The position numbers and the translations under genes were made by a program. 64,000 nucleotides of DNA from an uncultured Prevotellaceae bacterium (GTDB taxonomy: Bacteria > Bacteroidota > Bacteroidia > Bacteroidales > Bacteroidaceae): assembly GCA_946540735.1 (NCBI GenBank), contig CAMNIN010000008.1, positions 1-64,000 on the forward strand, given 5' to 3'. Positions 16,501 through 25,185 of the stretch are shown here, piece after piece (within the stretch, counting starts at the first letter, position 1; each line of letters starts with the position of its first letter). The notes beneath the pieces are model-generated. The model saw only the letters and a list, made by a program, of their open reading frames with translations. It did no database searches and was not told the DNA's origin.

Positions 16501-17932
16501 GGATGAGATGATTGATGATCAGTGAGAGTTCTTGGTAGGGCCGCAGGTGCAGGAGAGCCGAAGCGCCCAGATAAGCGATGGCGCTGAGTGCTCCAGCGGC
16601 TAATAGCGAGTAGAGTTCCCACATCCCCATGCTCTGCACCCACCATGAGATGGGTATGATCAGGGCAGCGCATAAGACGACAGGCATGAGGTCGGAGAGC
16701 TGACGGCCTACGGAATAGCCGATGAGTGAGCCGCTGAAGTGCATGTTGAGGAAAAGCACGATGACGTTGTATACCATCTGTCCGATGATGATGCCGATCA
16801 CCCCGTAGTGTGCGGAGATGATCAGGATGAGGAGCAGTGTGGTCTTCCTGGCGATTTCCAGGTTGAGATAGAGCTTGCCCCTTTTCTTGACGATGATGAT
16901 GTTGAGATTGATGTTGTGAAGCGGGTAGAACAGTCCCACGATGCACAGCAGCGAGAAATAGAGGATGCATCCGCTCCACTTCGGAGGCAGCAGCAGCGTG
17001 AAGATGTCGCGCGACTCCACGGCGAGGTAGATCATGATGGGAGCGAGCACGTAGAACGTGATCTGTATGATTCTCGAGTAAGCCTCGCGGAGCCTGTTGT
17101 CATCGTCCTGTATCTTGCTCATCGCCGGGAAGGCCACTTTGGAGACGATTTCCGTGATACTGCTGCTGGGAATCTTGCGCAGTTTGTCGGCTTGCGTGTA
17201 AAGCCCAAGTTCACGTACGTTCATTTTCCCGATAATCAGTCCGTAAATGTTGTCGCAGATGGATCCGATCATCGACGAGCCCAGCATGCTCATGGCCAGA
17301 GGCAGCACGCTTTCCACCGACGCCCTGGAGAACTTGCGCAAGGGATGCCAGTGGCCGTAGATCCAGAGCAGTGCCATCTTGGTGGTGTGGTAGGTGAGGT
17401 TCTGGAACACCAGGGCCCACACGTTTTGCCAGATGAGGGCGAGGTAAAGGCCTATGGCCGCGGAGACCAGGGTGGAGACGATGCCGATGAGCGAGAGCTT
17501 GTTGAAATGCAACTCACGCTGCAGTTTGACGTTCTGCACCAGCGACAAGGCACTTAGGGGCAGGATGAGGAATGTCACCCTGGCCACTTCGCCGAGTCGC
17601 GGGAGATCATAGATCTCGCCAAGCAGCGGAGCACAGGCGAAAGCCAGCGCATAGAGCAGCAGCGAGATGGTGAGATTGATGTAGAAAACCGACGAATAGT
17701 CGAGGTCATGCACCTGTTTCTTCTGGATGAGCGCCGTGCAGAATCCCGAGTCGACGACCACTTGGCAGATGGCGATGAAGATGAGGATGATGCCCATCAG
17801 TCCAAACTCCTCAGGAGCCACATAATGAGCGATGACCAGTCCCACGATGGCCTGTATGAAGAGGGCGGAGAAACGCTCCGCTGCGCTCCACATCACTCCA
17901 GTCACGGTTTTTTGCTTCAGGTTGTCTCCCAT
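16484..17932 (-). CDS. Wzx-type oligosaccharide flippase (WzxC/RfbX family)
   Basis: 482 residues with about 12-14 hydrophobic helices of the MOP superfamily. The start TVTGVMWSAAERFSALFIQ and YVAPEEFGLMGI are typical of WzxC-like exporters. It would flip the lipid-linked repeat unit across the inner membrane for Wzy polymerisation. It is preceded by the SGNH hydrolase (16-base gap) and overlaps the acyltransferase gene, giving an SGNH - flippase - acyltransferase - ACP operon. Confidence 0.85.
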   Translation of the reverse strand: MGDNLKQKTVTGVMWSAAERFSALFIQAIVGLVIAHYVAPEEFGLMGIILIFIAICQVVVDSGFCTALIQKKQVHDLDYSSVFYINLTISLLLYALAFACAPLLGEIYDLPRLGEVARVTFLILPLSALSLVQNVKLQRELHFNKLSLIGIVSTLVSAAIGLYLALIWQNVWALVFQNLTYHTTKMALLWIYGHWHPLRKFSRASVESVLPLAMSMLGSSMIGSICDNIYGLIIGKMNVRELGLYTQADKLRKIPSSSITEIVSKVAFPAMSKIQDDDNRLREAYSRIIQITFYVLAPIMIYLAVESRDIFTLLLPPKWSGCILYFSLLCIVGLFYPLHNINLNIIIVKKRGKLYLNLEIARKTTLLLILIISAHYGVIGIIIGQMVYNVIVLFLNMHFSGSLIGYSVGRQLSDLMPVVLCAALIIPISWWVQSMGMWELYSLLAAGALSAIAYLGASALLHLRPYQELSLIINHLIHGNKS

Positions 17933-17948
17933 TTGTTCTTTGCTCCCA

Positions 17949-18959
17949 TCAATGGCAGATGAGGAAGTTCAGTTGCTGTTCCCTGATGACACGGTAACCC
18001 TCCTCATTCAGGTGGAGATTGTCTTTCTTGAAACATCTCGACAGCTGTTCCCTGTCTACATAACGGAATAAATCGAGAAATGGTATACCCCATTGCTTGC
18101 AAATTTCACGTTGGCGGTCCACAAACCTGTTCATGCCGTCTATGCCCTTGTAATTGGCATCCCAGCTCCTCGCACCCCATTTTTTCACCGGCAGACTGGT
18201 GAAGAAGAAGATCCTGGCCTCGGGATTGGCTTTCCTGATCGCATCGATGCAGTAGTTGATGCCGCCGCATTGATTCTGGAGTTTGGCGGTGTCATACCCG
18301 TCGGCAGCGGTGTAGTCATTCACTTCACCCAGGTATTCTGTTCCCTGCGAGAAATCATTGGTAGAGGTCCACAGCACGAAGATATCGAAATCAGCCTCCG
18401 GGTCGTTGAGGATGTTCTTCACCTGGTTCTGCATGTTCTGGAACCCGGATTTCTTGGAGAACCCGGCACCGCTCACTCCTACGTTCTTATAAGTGATCGA
18501 GAGTTTGGAAGTCCAGTAGTCAATGGCCGTTTTCGCCTCTTCTGAACAGGCGAACGAGCCCCCTGCCACCACCATCCGCTTGCCATAGAGGTCCGACCAG
18601 CTCAGGTCGGTCTTGTCGATCATTGTGGCTTTTTGCGTCACCCCGTCGTAAAAGGTGATTTCGATATAGGAAGTGTGGTCGTCTTCTGCGGGCAGCGATT
18701 CGGGCGAGGAGATGAAGGAGATGAGTTGCATCCCCTTGGGCTCCAAGTAGTTCTGTCCGTTGCTCAGTTGAATCTGATAGCGTCCCTCCACCTTTTCGTA
18801 GCCCAATACGGCATAGTCCTTCAGCAGTTGGGAAAGGGAATCCCTGTGCTCTTCTATTTTGAGGGCCGCTTCTCCGGAAGAGTCATCGTCATGGCAACTG
18901 GTCAGGCCCAAAAGGCAGACCAGCAGGCAGAGCGCAGTTTTAGCAGTGATAAGCCTCAT
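17949..18959 (-). CDS. SGNH/GDSL-type hydrolase lipoprotein
   Basis: 336 residues with lipobox LTSC (Cys22). The SGNH blocks are recognisable: VVAGGSFA (block I serine; GGS instead of GDS), GVSGAGFS (block II Gly), WTSTNDFS (block III Asn) and KDNLHLNEEGY (block V Asp-His). About 110 residues before the catalytic domain form a small beta-rich region. Such enzymes are often carbohydrate esterases (deacetylases) acting in the periplasm or at the surface. Here it may trim acyl groups from the polysaccharide made by the locus. It leads the operon and has a duplicated promoter-like region upstream. Confidence 0.75.
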   Translation of the reverse strand: MRLITAKTALCLLVCLLGLTSCHDDDSSGEAALKIEEHRDSLSQLLKDYAVLGYEKVEGRYQIQLSNGQNYLEPKGMQLISFISSPESLPAEDDHTSYIEITFYDGVTQKATMIDKTDLSWSDLYGKRMVVAGGSFACSEEAKTAIDYWTSKLSITYKNVGVSGAGFSKKSGFQNMQNQVKNILNDPEADFDIFVLWTSTNDFSQGTEYLGEVNDYTAADGYDTAKLQNQCGGINYCIDAIRKANPEARIFFFTSLPVKKWGARSWDANYKGIDGMNRFVDRQREICKQWGIPFLDLFRYVDREQLSRCFKKDNLHLNEEGYRVIREQQLNFLICH

Positions 18960-18982
18960 ATTCCTGTATTGATGTTTTGGGG

Positions 18983-19128
18983 GGCAAAGTTACGGAAAGT
19001 CGAGCGGAGAACAAAAAGAATCCTTTCTTTTTTTATCCCGAGACGGAGTAACTTCGCCTCGCAGAGGCAAAGTTACGGAAAGTCGAGCGGAGAACAAAGA
19101 GAATCCTTTCTTTTTTTATCCCGAGACG
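18983..19128. repeat. 63-bp direct repeat carrying a TAACTTTG box, upstream of the SGNH gene
   Basis: Copies at 18983-19045 and 19066-19128 differ at one position (AAAAAG versus AAAGAG). Each begins GGCAAAGTTACGG, whose reverse strand contains TAACTTTG, a match to the -7 element TAnnTTTG for the minus-strand SGNH operon. The duplication may therefore give two tandem start sites. The second copy ends in the first GAGACG palindrome. Confidence 0.85.
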
Positions 19129-19206
19129 TCGCATTGCGGCGTCTCCTGCATAATGTCATGAAATGAAATATCAGAAGGGAGACGCCTCAATGCGACGTCT
19201 CTACAT
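19123..19206. repeat. pair of GAGACG/CGTCTC palindromic elements in inverted orientation
   Basis: Elements at 19123-19146 and 19177-19206 are inverted copies of each other (GAGACGTCGCATTG... and ...CAATGCGACGTCTC), separated by 30 bases. They belong to the window-wide palindrome family. With the direct repeat and the Wzz promoter they account for the gene-free stretch 18960-19391. Confidence 0.85.
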
Positions 19207-19291
19207 ACACTTGCGAATGGATTCATCCACTTTTTCCGAGGGCTTGGGGACTCTTGAAAACACAGGGAAGAGGTATTTAGATGGGGAATTA

Positions 19292-19323
19292 TTTGTGGTT
19301 AATCAAAAATTGTTGTATTTTTG
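19292..19323 (+). promoter_or_regulatory. consensus Bacteroidetes promoter for wzz-wzy
   Basis: TTTG (19292-19295), 20-base spacer, TATTTTTG (19316-19323). Transcription from about 19330 fixes the Wzz start at the ATG 19392 and excludes upstream in-frame starts. Confidence 0.85.
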
Positions 19324-19391
19324 CATCTGTCATGACATGCCCTTCAGCAAAGCTGGGCAACCGTCAGGAGAAACTCACAAAGCAAAAGAAG

Positions 19392-20450
19392 ATGAACGAT
19401 AAAAACAGATTCGGTGAGATAGATGTCATAGAACTATTCCGCAAGGTGATGGCAGAGAAACGCCTGCTGTGCATCTACGTCCTGGTATTCATGATCTTGG
19501 GAGTCATTGTGGCCCTTTCCAAGCCCAAGGTCTATACCGCGGAAATGACCCTGGCCCCAGAGATGAACAGTGGGGGAGGATTGAGCGGTAGTCTTGGCGA
19601 CATGGCCTCCTCTTTCGGCATAGATTTCAGCGGCACCAAATCCGTGGATGCCATTTATCCTGAGATCTATCCCACGGTGCTCGCCTCCAATGACTTCATC
19701 CTCAAGTTGTTTGATGTCAAGGTGAGACTGATGGAGACCAATGAGAGCAAGTCGTTCACCGATCACCTCATGACCGATACGAAATCGCCATTCTGGGACA
19801 AGATGAAGATGTGGCTGATCGGCCTCTTCAAGAAAGAGCCCGCCCCGCAGCAGAAGGGAGGAGAGGCCGACCCCTTCCGGCTCACCAAGCGGCAGAATGA
19901 TCTCTGCGACATGATCAGAGGCGCCATCACCTGCCTTGTCGACAAGAAGACCAGCGTCATCACCATCGGTTTCTCCGACCAGGATCCTCTGGTGGCTGCC
20001 ATCATGACCGACACGCTTCAGAACCGGCTCCAGTCGTATATCACCGATTACCGCACGAAGAAGGCGCGCAAAGACCTGGAATACTACACAAAGCTCTATC
20101 TCGAGAGCCATGAGCAGTATAAGCAAGCCCAACTGGTCTATGCCTCTTATTCCGACAACAACCAAGACCTGGTGCTTGAGCGCTACCGTGCCAAGCGGGA
20201 TGAGTTGGAGAATGAGATGCAGCTCAAATACAACCTGTATACGCAGATGGCCTCGCAATACCAGACGGCCAGGGCCAAGGTGCAGGAGTCTACGCCCGCT
20301 TTCACCATCATCCAGCGTCCCACCATGCCTTACAAGGCATCGAGCACACCGAGGTCGCTCATTGTCTTCTTCTTCATCATTCTCGGTGTGATGGCAGATG
20401 CTTTCTGGGTGATCCTGGGTAGGAAAATGATGTCGGCAAGGAAGCGATGA
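19392..20450 (+). CDS. Wzz-type chain-length determinant protein
   Basis: 352 residues. The Wzz layout is clear: a cytoplasmic start with EIDVIELFRKV, TM1 (LLCIYVLVFMILGVIVAL), a periplasmic region with long coiled-coil-prone helices (LEYYTKLYLESHEQYKQAQ and following), the proline-containing motif PTMPYKASSTPRS, and TM2 (LIVFFFIILGVMADAFWVI). No C-terminal tyrosine-kinase domain is attached. It sets polymer length together with the polymerase gene, with which it overlaps by 4 bases (ATGA). Confidence 0.87.
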   Translation: MNDKNRFGEIDVIELFRKVMAEKRLLCIYVLVFMILGVIVALSKPKVYTAEMTLAPEMNSGGGLSGSLGDMASSFGIDFSGTKSVDAIYPEIYPTVLASNDFILKLFDVKVRLMETNESKSFTDHLMTDTKSPFWDKMKMWLIGLFKKEPAPQQKGGEADPFRLTKRQNDLCDMIRGAITCLVDKKTSVITIGFSDQDPLVAAIMTDTLQNRLQSYITDYRTKKARKDLEYYTKLYLESHEQYKQAQLVYASYSDNNQDLVLERYRAKRDELENEMQLKYNLYTQMASQYQTARAKVQESTPAFTIIQRPTMPYKASSTPRSLIVFFFIILGVMADAFWVILGRKMMSARKR

Positions 20451-21589
20451 CTTACCCTGTCCCATACCTCATTCTCGTTGCTTTATTGGAGGTGTGCGCA
20501 TTGATTGTCGCAGCTCCGTCGGCGAGTGGCAGGACAAGGCTCCTGAGCACGGTCGTGGCGGTGGCCTCGTTTTTCCTGTTCTTCGCTTTCAGGGGGTTCA
20601 TCATGAGCGACTGGATCGTTTACTACCCCTATTTCGTCCATTGCTCGTGGAGTGACATCTATACCTACACCATCGGGTCGGTCGTAGCGTTCGAACCGGG
20701 CTATACGATACTCAACCTCGTGTGCCGTTCGGTTTTCGACGACTATTTCTTCTTCCAGTTCGTGGTTTGCCTGATCGACACGGTGCTCCTGCTGCGGTTC
20801 CTCCGCCAGCGGGTCGACAACATACCGCTTGCCTTGACACTGTTCGTGGTGTTCAGCGGCTTGAGCATCATCTGCAACCTGATGCGCAATTTCATTGCCA
20901 TCCTCCTTTTCCTCAATGCCCTGCCTTATCTCGAGGAGCGCAGGCCGCTGCCTTATTTCCTGATGTGTCTGTTGGCTGCCACATTCCACATGACGGCATT
21001 GGTTTATATGCCGCTCTACTTCATCCTGCATCGCAGTTTCAGCAAATGGATCTATTTGGGCGTCTTCATCGCCTGTAATGTGGTGTTCCTGGGTAAAATC
21101 TCGCTGGTGATGGCCTTGGTGTCGTATTCCGGCCTCGATGAGCAGATGTCGGAGAAAGTGAGGGTTTACACCGAACTCTTCTCAAATGCTTCCGTCCTCT
21201 CCATCGGATATCTCGAACGACTGGCCACCGGACTCCTCGTCTTCTGCTACTACGACAGGCTCCGTGAGATCAATCCCCGTAATTCGGTGATCATCAATGC
21301 CCTGTTGCTCTATTTCATGGCCTTCTTCCTCTTCAGTGAGTTTGAGACCCTGAGCCAGCGGTCGGGTTATCTTTTCGTTTTCTCCTACTGGGTGATTTGG
21401 ATAGACCTGATGAAATGCTTCGCCATCGCCAACAACCGGAAGCTTTTCGTCTCATTTGTCATGTTCTACTGCCTGCTGAAAACCTGGAGCATGACCCAAC
21501 TGCCCGACATGCAATACGACAACGTGCTCACGGGCATGAAATCCTATCAGGAGCGCCTTGTCATCCACAACAAGACCACGAACGACTGA
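20447..21589 (+). CDS. EpsG/Wzy-type polysaccharide polymerase
   Basis: 380 residues, very hydrophobic, about ten helices. The EpsG family pattern is visible: AFRGFIMSDWIVYYPYF near residue 55, NLMRNFIAILLFLNALPYLEER, then AATFHMTALVYMPLYF with the conserved His. It probably joins undecaprenyl-linked repeat units at the periplasmic face. Translation is coupled to Wzz by an ATGA overlap, the only two-gene operon of this strand in the locus. Confidence 0.8.
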   Translation: MTYPVPYLILVALLEVCALIVAAPSASGRTRLLSTVVAVASFFLFFAFRGFIMSDWIVYYPYFVHCSWSDIYTYTIGSVVAFEPGYTILNLVCRSVFDDYFFFQFVVCLIDTVLLLRFLRQRVDNIPLALTLFVVFSGLSIICNLMRNFIAILLFLNALPYLEERRPLPYFLMCLLAATFHMTALVYMPLYFILHRSFSKWIYLGVFIACNVVFLGKISLVMALVSYSGLDEQMSEKVRVYTELFSNASVLSIGYLERLATGLLVFCYYDRLREINPRNSVIINALLLYFMAFFLFSEFETLSQRSGYLFVFSYWVIWIDLMKCFAIANNRKLFVSFVMFYCLLKTWSMTQLPDMQYDNVLTGMKSYQERLVIHNKTTND

Positions 21590-21599
21590 GCTCCGTGAG

Positions 21600-22345
21600 C
21601 AAAGGCGCTAATATCTTGATATGGTCGTTGTTTTGGGGTGGCTTGGTTCATCGGAGTTTGTCGCTCGGCATTTAAAGGGGTGTCTTGGTTCATCGGGATT
21701 TGCAATCCCGATGCAATGAGTATAAGGATTTTTAATCCGCTACTTGCATTGCAAAAACTTATGCATTGTTCATCATTTTATGCGGAAATAGCATTGCAAA
21801 TGCTTATACTTTGTTCATCATTTTTACGCTGAAATCGCATTGCAAATGCTTATACTCAATGCGGGCGGATTACAAATCCGCCCGAACTAAGAGGGGCTAA
21901 TATTATGATGTGGTCGTTGTTTTGGGGTGGCTTGGTTCATCGGGATTTGTCGCTCGGCATTTAAAGGGGTGTCTTGGTTCATCGGGATTTGCAATCCCGA
22001 TGCAATGAGTATAAGGATTTTTAATCCGCTAATTGCATTGCAAATGCTTATGATTTGTTCATCATTATTTACGCTGAAATCGCATTACAAATGCTTATAC
22101 TCAATGCGGGCGGATTACAAATCCGCCCGAACTAAGATTGTTCCTCATTATTTACGCTGAAATCGCATTACAAATGCTTATACTTTGTTCATCATTTTTA
22201 CGCTGAAATCGCATTGCAAATGCTTATACTCAATGCGGGCGGATTACAAATCCGCCCGAACTGTGGATTCTTGGACAAGCCAAGCGTCACCCTATCGGGT
22301 GCCGAGCGGCAAATCCGCCCGAACTGTTGCCCCGAACTGTTGAAC
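21600..22345. repeat. dispersed-repeat block with AATCC-type palindromes
   Basis: Two direct copies of a unit of about 290 bp start near 21607 and 21898 (GGTCGTTGTTTTGGGGTGGC...). They contain CGGGATT-TGC-AATCCCG, GGATT-TTT-AATCC and GGCGGATT-ACA-AATCCGCC palindromes and repeats of TTGCAAATGCTTATAC. At 22262-22335 a segment matches the inverse of 10140-10262. No open frame with homology is present; it fills the gap between the polymerase and GT4 genes. Confidence 0.85.
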
Positions 22346-22379
22346 AAAAGAATCCGCCAGAGCTAAGATTTGCCTGAAA

Positions 22380-23441
22380 CTACATCAGCGACTCGTAGAC
22401 CCTGATGTGCTCGGCGGCGCATTTCTCCCAAGAAAACTGCCTCACACGGTGCTGCCCGCGGCGTATGTATTCCTCACGCGTCTGCTGATCCTCAACCATC
22501 ATCTGCATTTTCTCCGCCATGTCATCGGCTGAGTTGACATCGAAGAACAGTCCGGCATCCCCTGCGATTTCAGGGAAACAACTCGCATTCGACAGCACTA
22601 CCGGGCACCGACAGCTCCAGGCTTCCAGAATGGGCATGCCGAACCCCTCGTAGATGCTCGGGAAAACGAAACAAAGCGCGTCGCGGTAGAGACGCAGCAT
22701 CGTCGGTTCATCGGCGGCGACATGCAGGAAGGCATCCTGCAACCCCCGCTTGCCGATCAACTCCCTCTCCTCGGACGAGAACGGTGCAGACGTGCACACG
22801 GCCATGATGTCAGGATGACGGGCATGGAGCAGCGAGAAGGCATCGATGAAACGACTGAAGTTCTTGTAGGCCGACCTGCGGCCGACGAACAGCACATAGG
22901 GTAGGGGAGTCAAGCGGTCAGCTGGCAGAGCCTGAAGGTCGGGCATCTCTATGCCATGGTAGATGACATGCGTCTTACGCTCATCCACGTCGAAAAGGCG
23001 CAACAGATCGTTTCTGGTATTCTCGCTCACACAGATCACGGCATCCGCCCTTTCTATCGACCGCCGTTGCTTCTCTACTATTTCGGGGTGAGGGTCGAAG
23101 GTCGAGAGGTTGGCGTCGTGGTAAGTCGTCACCATGGGTTTCCGTCCAAGGTCCTCGAGGCAATAAGTGCCGAAATTGGTTTGGTGGAACACATCGTAGT
23201 CGCCTTTTCTGACCATCCACCTGGAGTAGGGACGGTTGAGGCGCTCCATCAGCACCGACTGTCCCCGGAAGTGGTTGCCGCAGGTGCGCAGCAGTCCTTT
23301 GGCCCTTGCGTATTCGTTGTTGGAGCACAGACAAGTCGTCCGCCAGACATCCTGCGGAAGCCGGCTGATCATCATGACGAAGTATTTCGGTGCTCCGCCA
23401 TAGACGAAATCGAATATCTGGTGATCGAAAAGCACTCTCAT
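22380..23441 (-). CDS. GT4-family glycosyltransferase
   Basis: 353 residues from the ATG at 23441 (an upstream GTG at 23453 is also in frame). The GT-B fold of family GT4 is shown by VTTYHDANLS, ICVSENTRNDLLRLF, HVIYHGIEM, LFVGRRSAYKNFSRFIDAF and the nucleotide-sugar motif FPSIYEGFGMPILEAWSCRCPVV (EX7E-like). It transfers a sugar, often mannose-like, from an NDP-sugar in the cytoplasm. It is a single minus-strand gene between plus-strand neighbours. A TAACTTTG box on the reverse strand at about 23482-23489 may be its promoter. Confidence 0.87.
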   Translation of the reverse strand: MRVLFDHQIFDFVYGGAPKYFVMMISRLPQDVWRTTCLCSNNEYARAKGLLRTCGNHFRGQSVLMERLNRPYSRWMVRKGDYDVFHQTNFGTYCLEDLGRKPMVTTYHDANLSTFDPHPEIVEKQRRSIERADAVICVSENTRNDLLRLFDVDERKTHVIYHGIEMPDLQALPADRLTPLPYVLFVGRRSAYKNFSRFIDAFSLLHARHPDIMAVCTSAPFSSEERELIGKRGLQDAFLHVAADEPTMLRLYRDALCFVFPSIYEGFGMPILEAWSCRCPVVLSNASCFPEIAGDAGLFFDVNSADDMAEKMQMMVEDQQTREEYIRRGQHRVRQFSWEKCAAEHIRVYESLM

Positions 23442-23533
23442 GGTAGAACCCACCTAAAAAAGATTTCCCTATGTGTCAGGCGCAAAGTTACGAAAGATTT
23501 CACACATAATTTCATGGATTCGTTTTTTTTCCC

Positions 23534-23541
23534 TATTTTTG
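23534..23541 (+). promoter_or_regulatory. -7 box TATTTTTG before the rhamnosyltransferase-like gene
   Basis: TATTTTTG at 23534-23541 fits the Bacteroidetes -7 element, but no clear TTTG is found at the right spacing. If used, the transcript begins only a few bases before the ATG at 23558, so the leader would be very short. Confidence 0.4.
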
Positions 23542-23557
23542 CATGGATATTCAGAAG

Positions 23558-24430
23558 ATGAGCCAGACAAAGAAGAATGTGATCGGCGTGGTGATGGTGC
23601 TGTTCAATCCCAAGCCGGAAGATTTGGACAACGTGCGGCGCGTGGCCAGTCGCTACCGTGGATGCGTGGTCGACAACTCAGCCGTGCCCTCACTCACTGA
23701 AGCCCGCATCGCACACATGGACTATGTCGCATTGGGCCGCAACATGGGCATCGCCCATGCCCAGAACGTCGGTATAGAGCGGTTGCTGGCGGATGAAGAA
23801 ATCACCCATGTCGTCTTCTTCGACCAGGACAGCCGTTTCGACGACGATTATCCCGATGTCATCGTGGGCGAGTTTGAGCGCATCCGCCAGCGGCCGGTAC
23901 GCCTGGCAGCTCTCGGTCCGACCGTCGTGCGCCTTGGCAGCGGTGATGCCTACCGCTCGGTGATCCACCGCACGCCGAAAGAGGACGACGGCTTCACTTC
24001 GCTGACCGAGATCATCTCCTCGGGCAGTTGCATGAGCCGTGAGGCCCTCAACGAGGTAGGACTCAACGACGACCGGCTGTTTATCGATTTCGTCGACTGT
24101 GAATGGTGCTGGAGGGCCCGCAGCAAGGGCTTCCTCTGTGGCACGACCTCGCTCGTCACCATCGCCCACAAAGTGGGACAGCGCGAGATCCATATCGGCA
24201 GCCATGTGGTCATCATCTCGGCTCCCTTCAGATATTATTACCAATACCGCAACCTCATCTGGCTCTCGGCCCGCAGCTATGTGCCGTGGCGTTTCAAGGT
24301 GGCCAAGGGTGTCAAGATGGCCCTCAGGTTTGTCTACTTCCCCTTGTTGGTGAGCGGTGGCAGGACTTGTTGGTGGCAGATGGCCCGTGGCGTGCGCGAC
24401 GGAATAAAAGGCTTGTTCTGCCAATCGTGA
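23558..24430 (+). CDS. GT2 glycosyltransferase, rhamnosyltransferase-like
   Basis: 290 residues from the ATG at 23558; an ATG five codons upstream sits directly against the promoter box. Pattern: IGVVMVLFNPKPEDLDNV, NMGIAHAQNVGI, FFDQDSRFDDDYP (DxD-like metal site), SSGSCMSREAL, FIDFVDCEWCWRA. These are typical of RfbF/WbbL-like rhamnosyltransferases that use dTDP-rhamnose. A C-terminal amphipathic/hydrophobic segment may touch the membrane. It is followed by another GT2 gene 47 bases on. Confidence 0.82.
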   Translation: MSQTKKNVIGVVMVLFNPKPEDLDNVRRVASRYRGCVVDNSAVPSLTEARIAHMDYVALGRNMGIAHAQNVGIERLLADEEITHVVFFDQDSRFDDDYPDVIVGEFERIRQRPVRLAALGPTVVRLGSGDAYRSVIHRTPKEDDGFTSLTEIISSGSCMSREALNEVGLNDDRLFIDFVDCEWCWRARSKGFLCGTTSLVTIAHKVGQREIHIGSHVVIISAPFRYYYQYRNLIWLSARSYVPWRFKVAKGVKMALRFVYFPLLVSGGRTCWWQMARGVRDGIKGLFCQS

Positions 24431-24477
24431 GCCATGCTCGGAAAAACATCGTGAATCAAAAAAAGACACTACCAACT

Positions 24478-25185
24478 ATGATATCAGTATGCTTGGCTTC
24501 CTACAATGGTGCGGCGTATATCCGCCAGCAATTGGAAAGCATCATTCCCCAACTTTCGGAGGGCGACGAGATCATCATCTCCGATGATGGGTCGACCGAC
24601 GGTACCCTCGACGTGGTGGCCGCAATGGAAAGCCCGTTGATCAAGGTGGTGGTTAACCAGGGAGACCACGGCTATACGCCCAATTTCGAGAATGCGCTGC
24701 GCCATGCCTCAGGTGATTACATCTTCCTCTCAGACCAGGATGACGTGTGGCGTGCCGACAAGGTTGACGTCTGCCTCAGACATCTGCGTGACGTCGACAT
24801 GGTGATCGCCGATGCCTCGCTGATCGATGGGGAAGGGAAGGAGATCGGCGGGTCCTACCATGCGATACGCGGTTCCCGTCCAGGCCTGTTGGCCAATCTG
24901 GTCAGGTTCTCCTATCTGGGCTGTTTCATGGCATTCCGCCGCCGGGTGCTCGACAGGGCCTTACCGTTCCCCGCCAATCACCGCTACTGCACCCACGACA
25001 ACTGGCTTGGCATCGTGGCGATGACCTTTTATACGGCCCGGGTCATCGACGACAAACTGATCGGTTATCGGCGGCATGGCGCCAACACCTCCGCCGGTGG
25101 ACTGAAGAAGACCACGAGTGCATGGTTCAAGATCGCCTACCGTCTGTATCTGCTGCGACATCTGGCAGCCCGGATCAGAATCTGA
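24478..25185 (+). CDS. GT2 glycosyltransferase
   Basis: 235 residues from the ATG at 24478; a GTG at 24451 would add nine residues. GT-A motifs: ISVCLASYNGAAYIRQQLES, IISDDGSTDGT, FLSDQDDVW (DxD variant) and CTHDNWLGIVAM. It belongs to the short GT2 group found in O-antigen loci. The end overlaps the end of the convergent GT2 gene by 11 bases. Sugar specificity unknown. Confidence 0.83.
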   Translation: MISVCLASYNGAAYIRQQLESIIPQLSEGDEIIISDDGSTDGTLDVVAAMESPLIKVVVNQGDHGYTPNFENALRHASGDYIFLSDQDDVWRADKVDVCLRHLRDVDMVIADASLIDGEGKEIGGSYHAIRGSRPGLLANLVRFSYLGCFMAFRRRVLDRALPFPANHRYCTHDNWLGIVAMTFYTARVIDDKLIGYRRHGANTSAGGLKKTTSAWFKIAYRLYLLRHLAARIRI

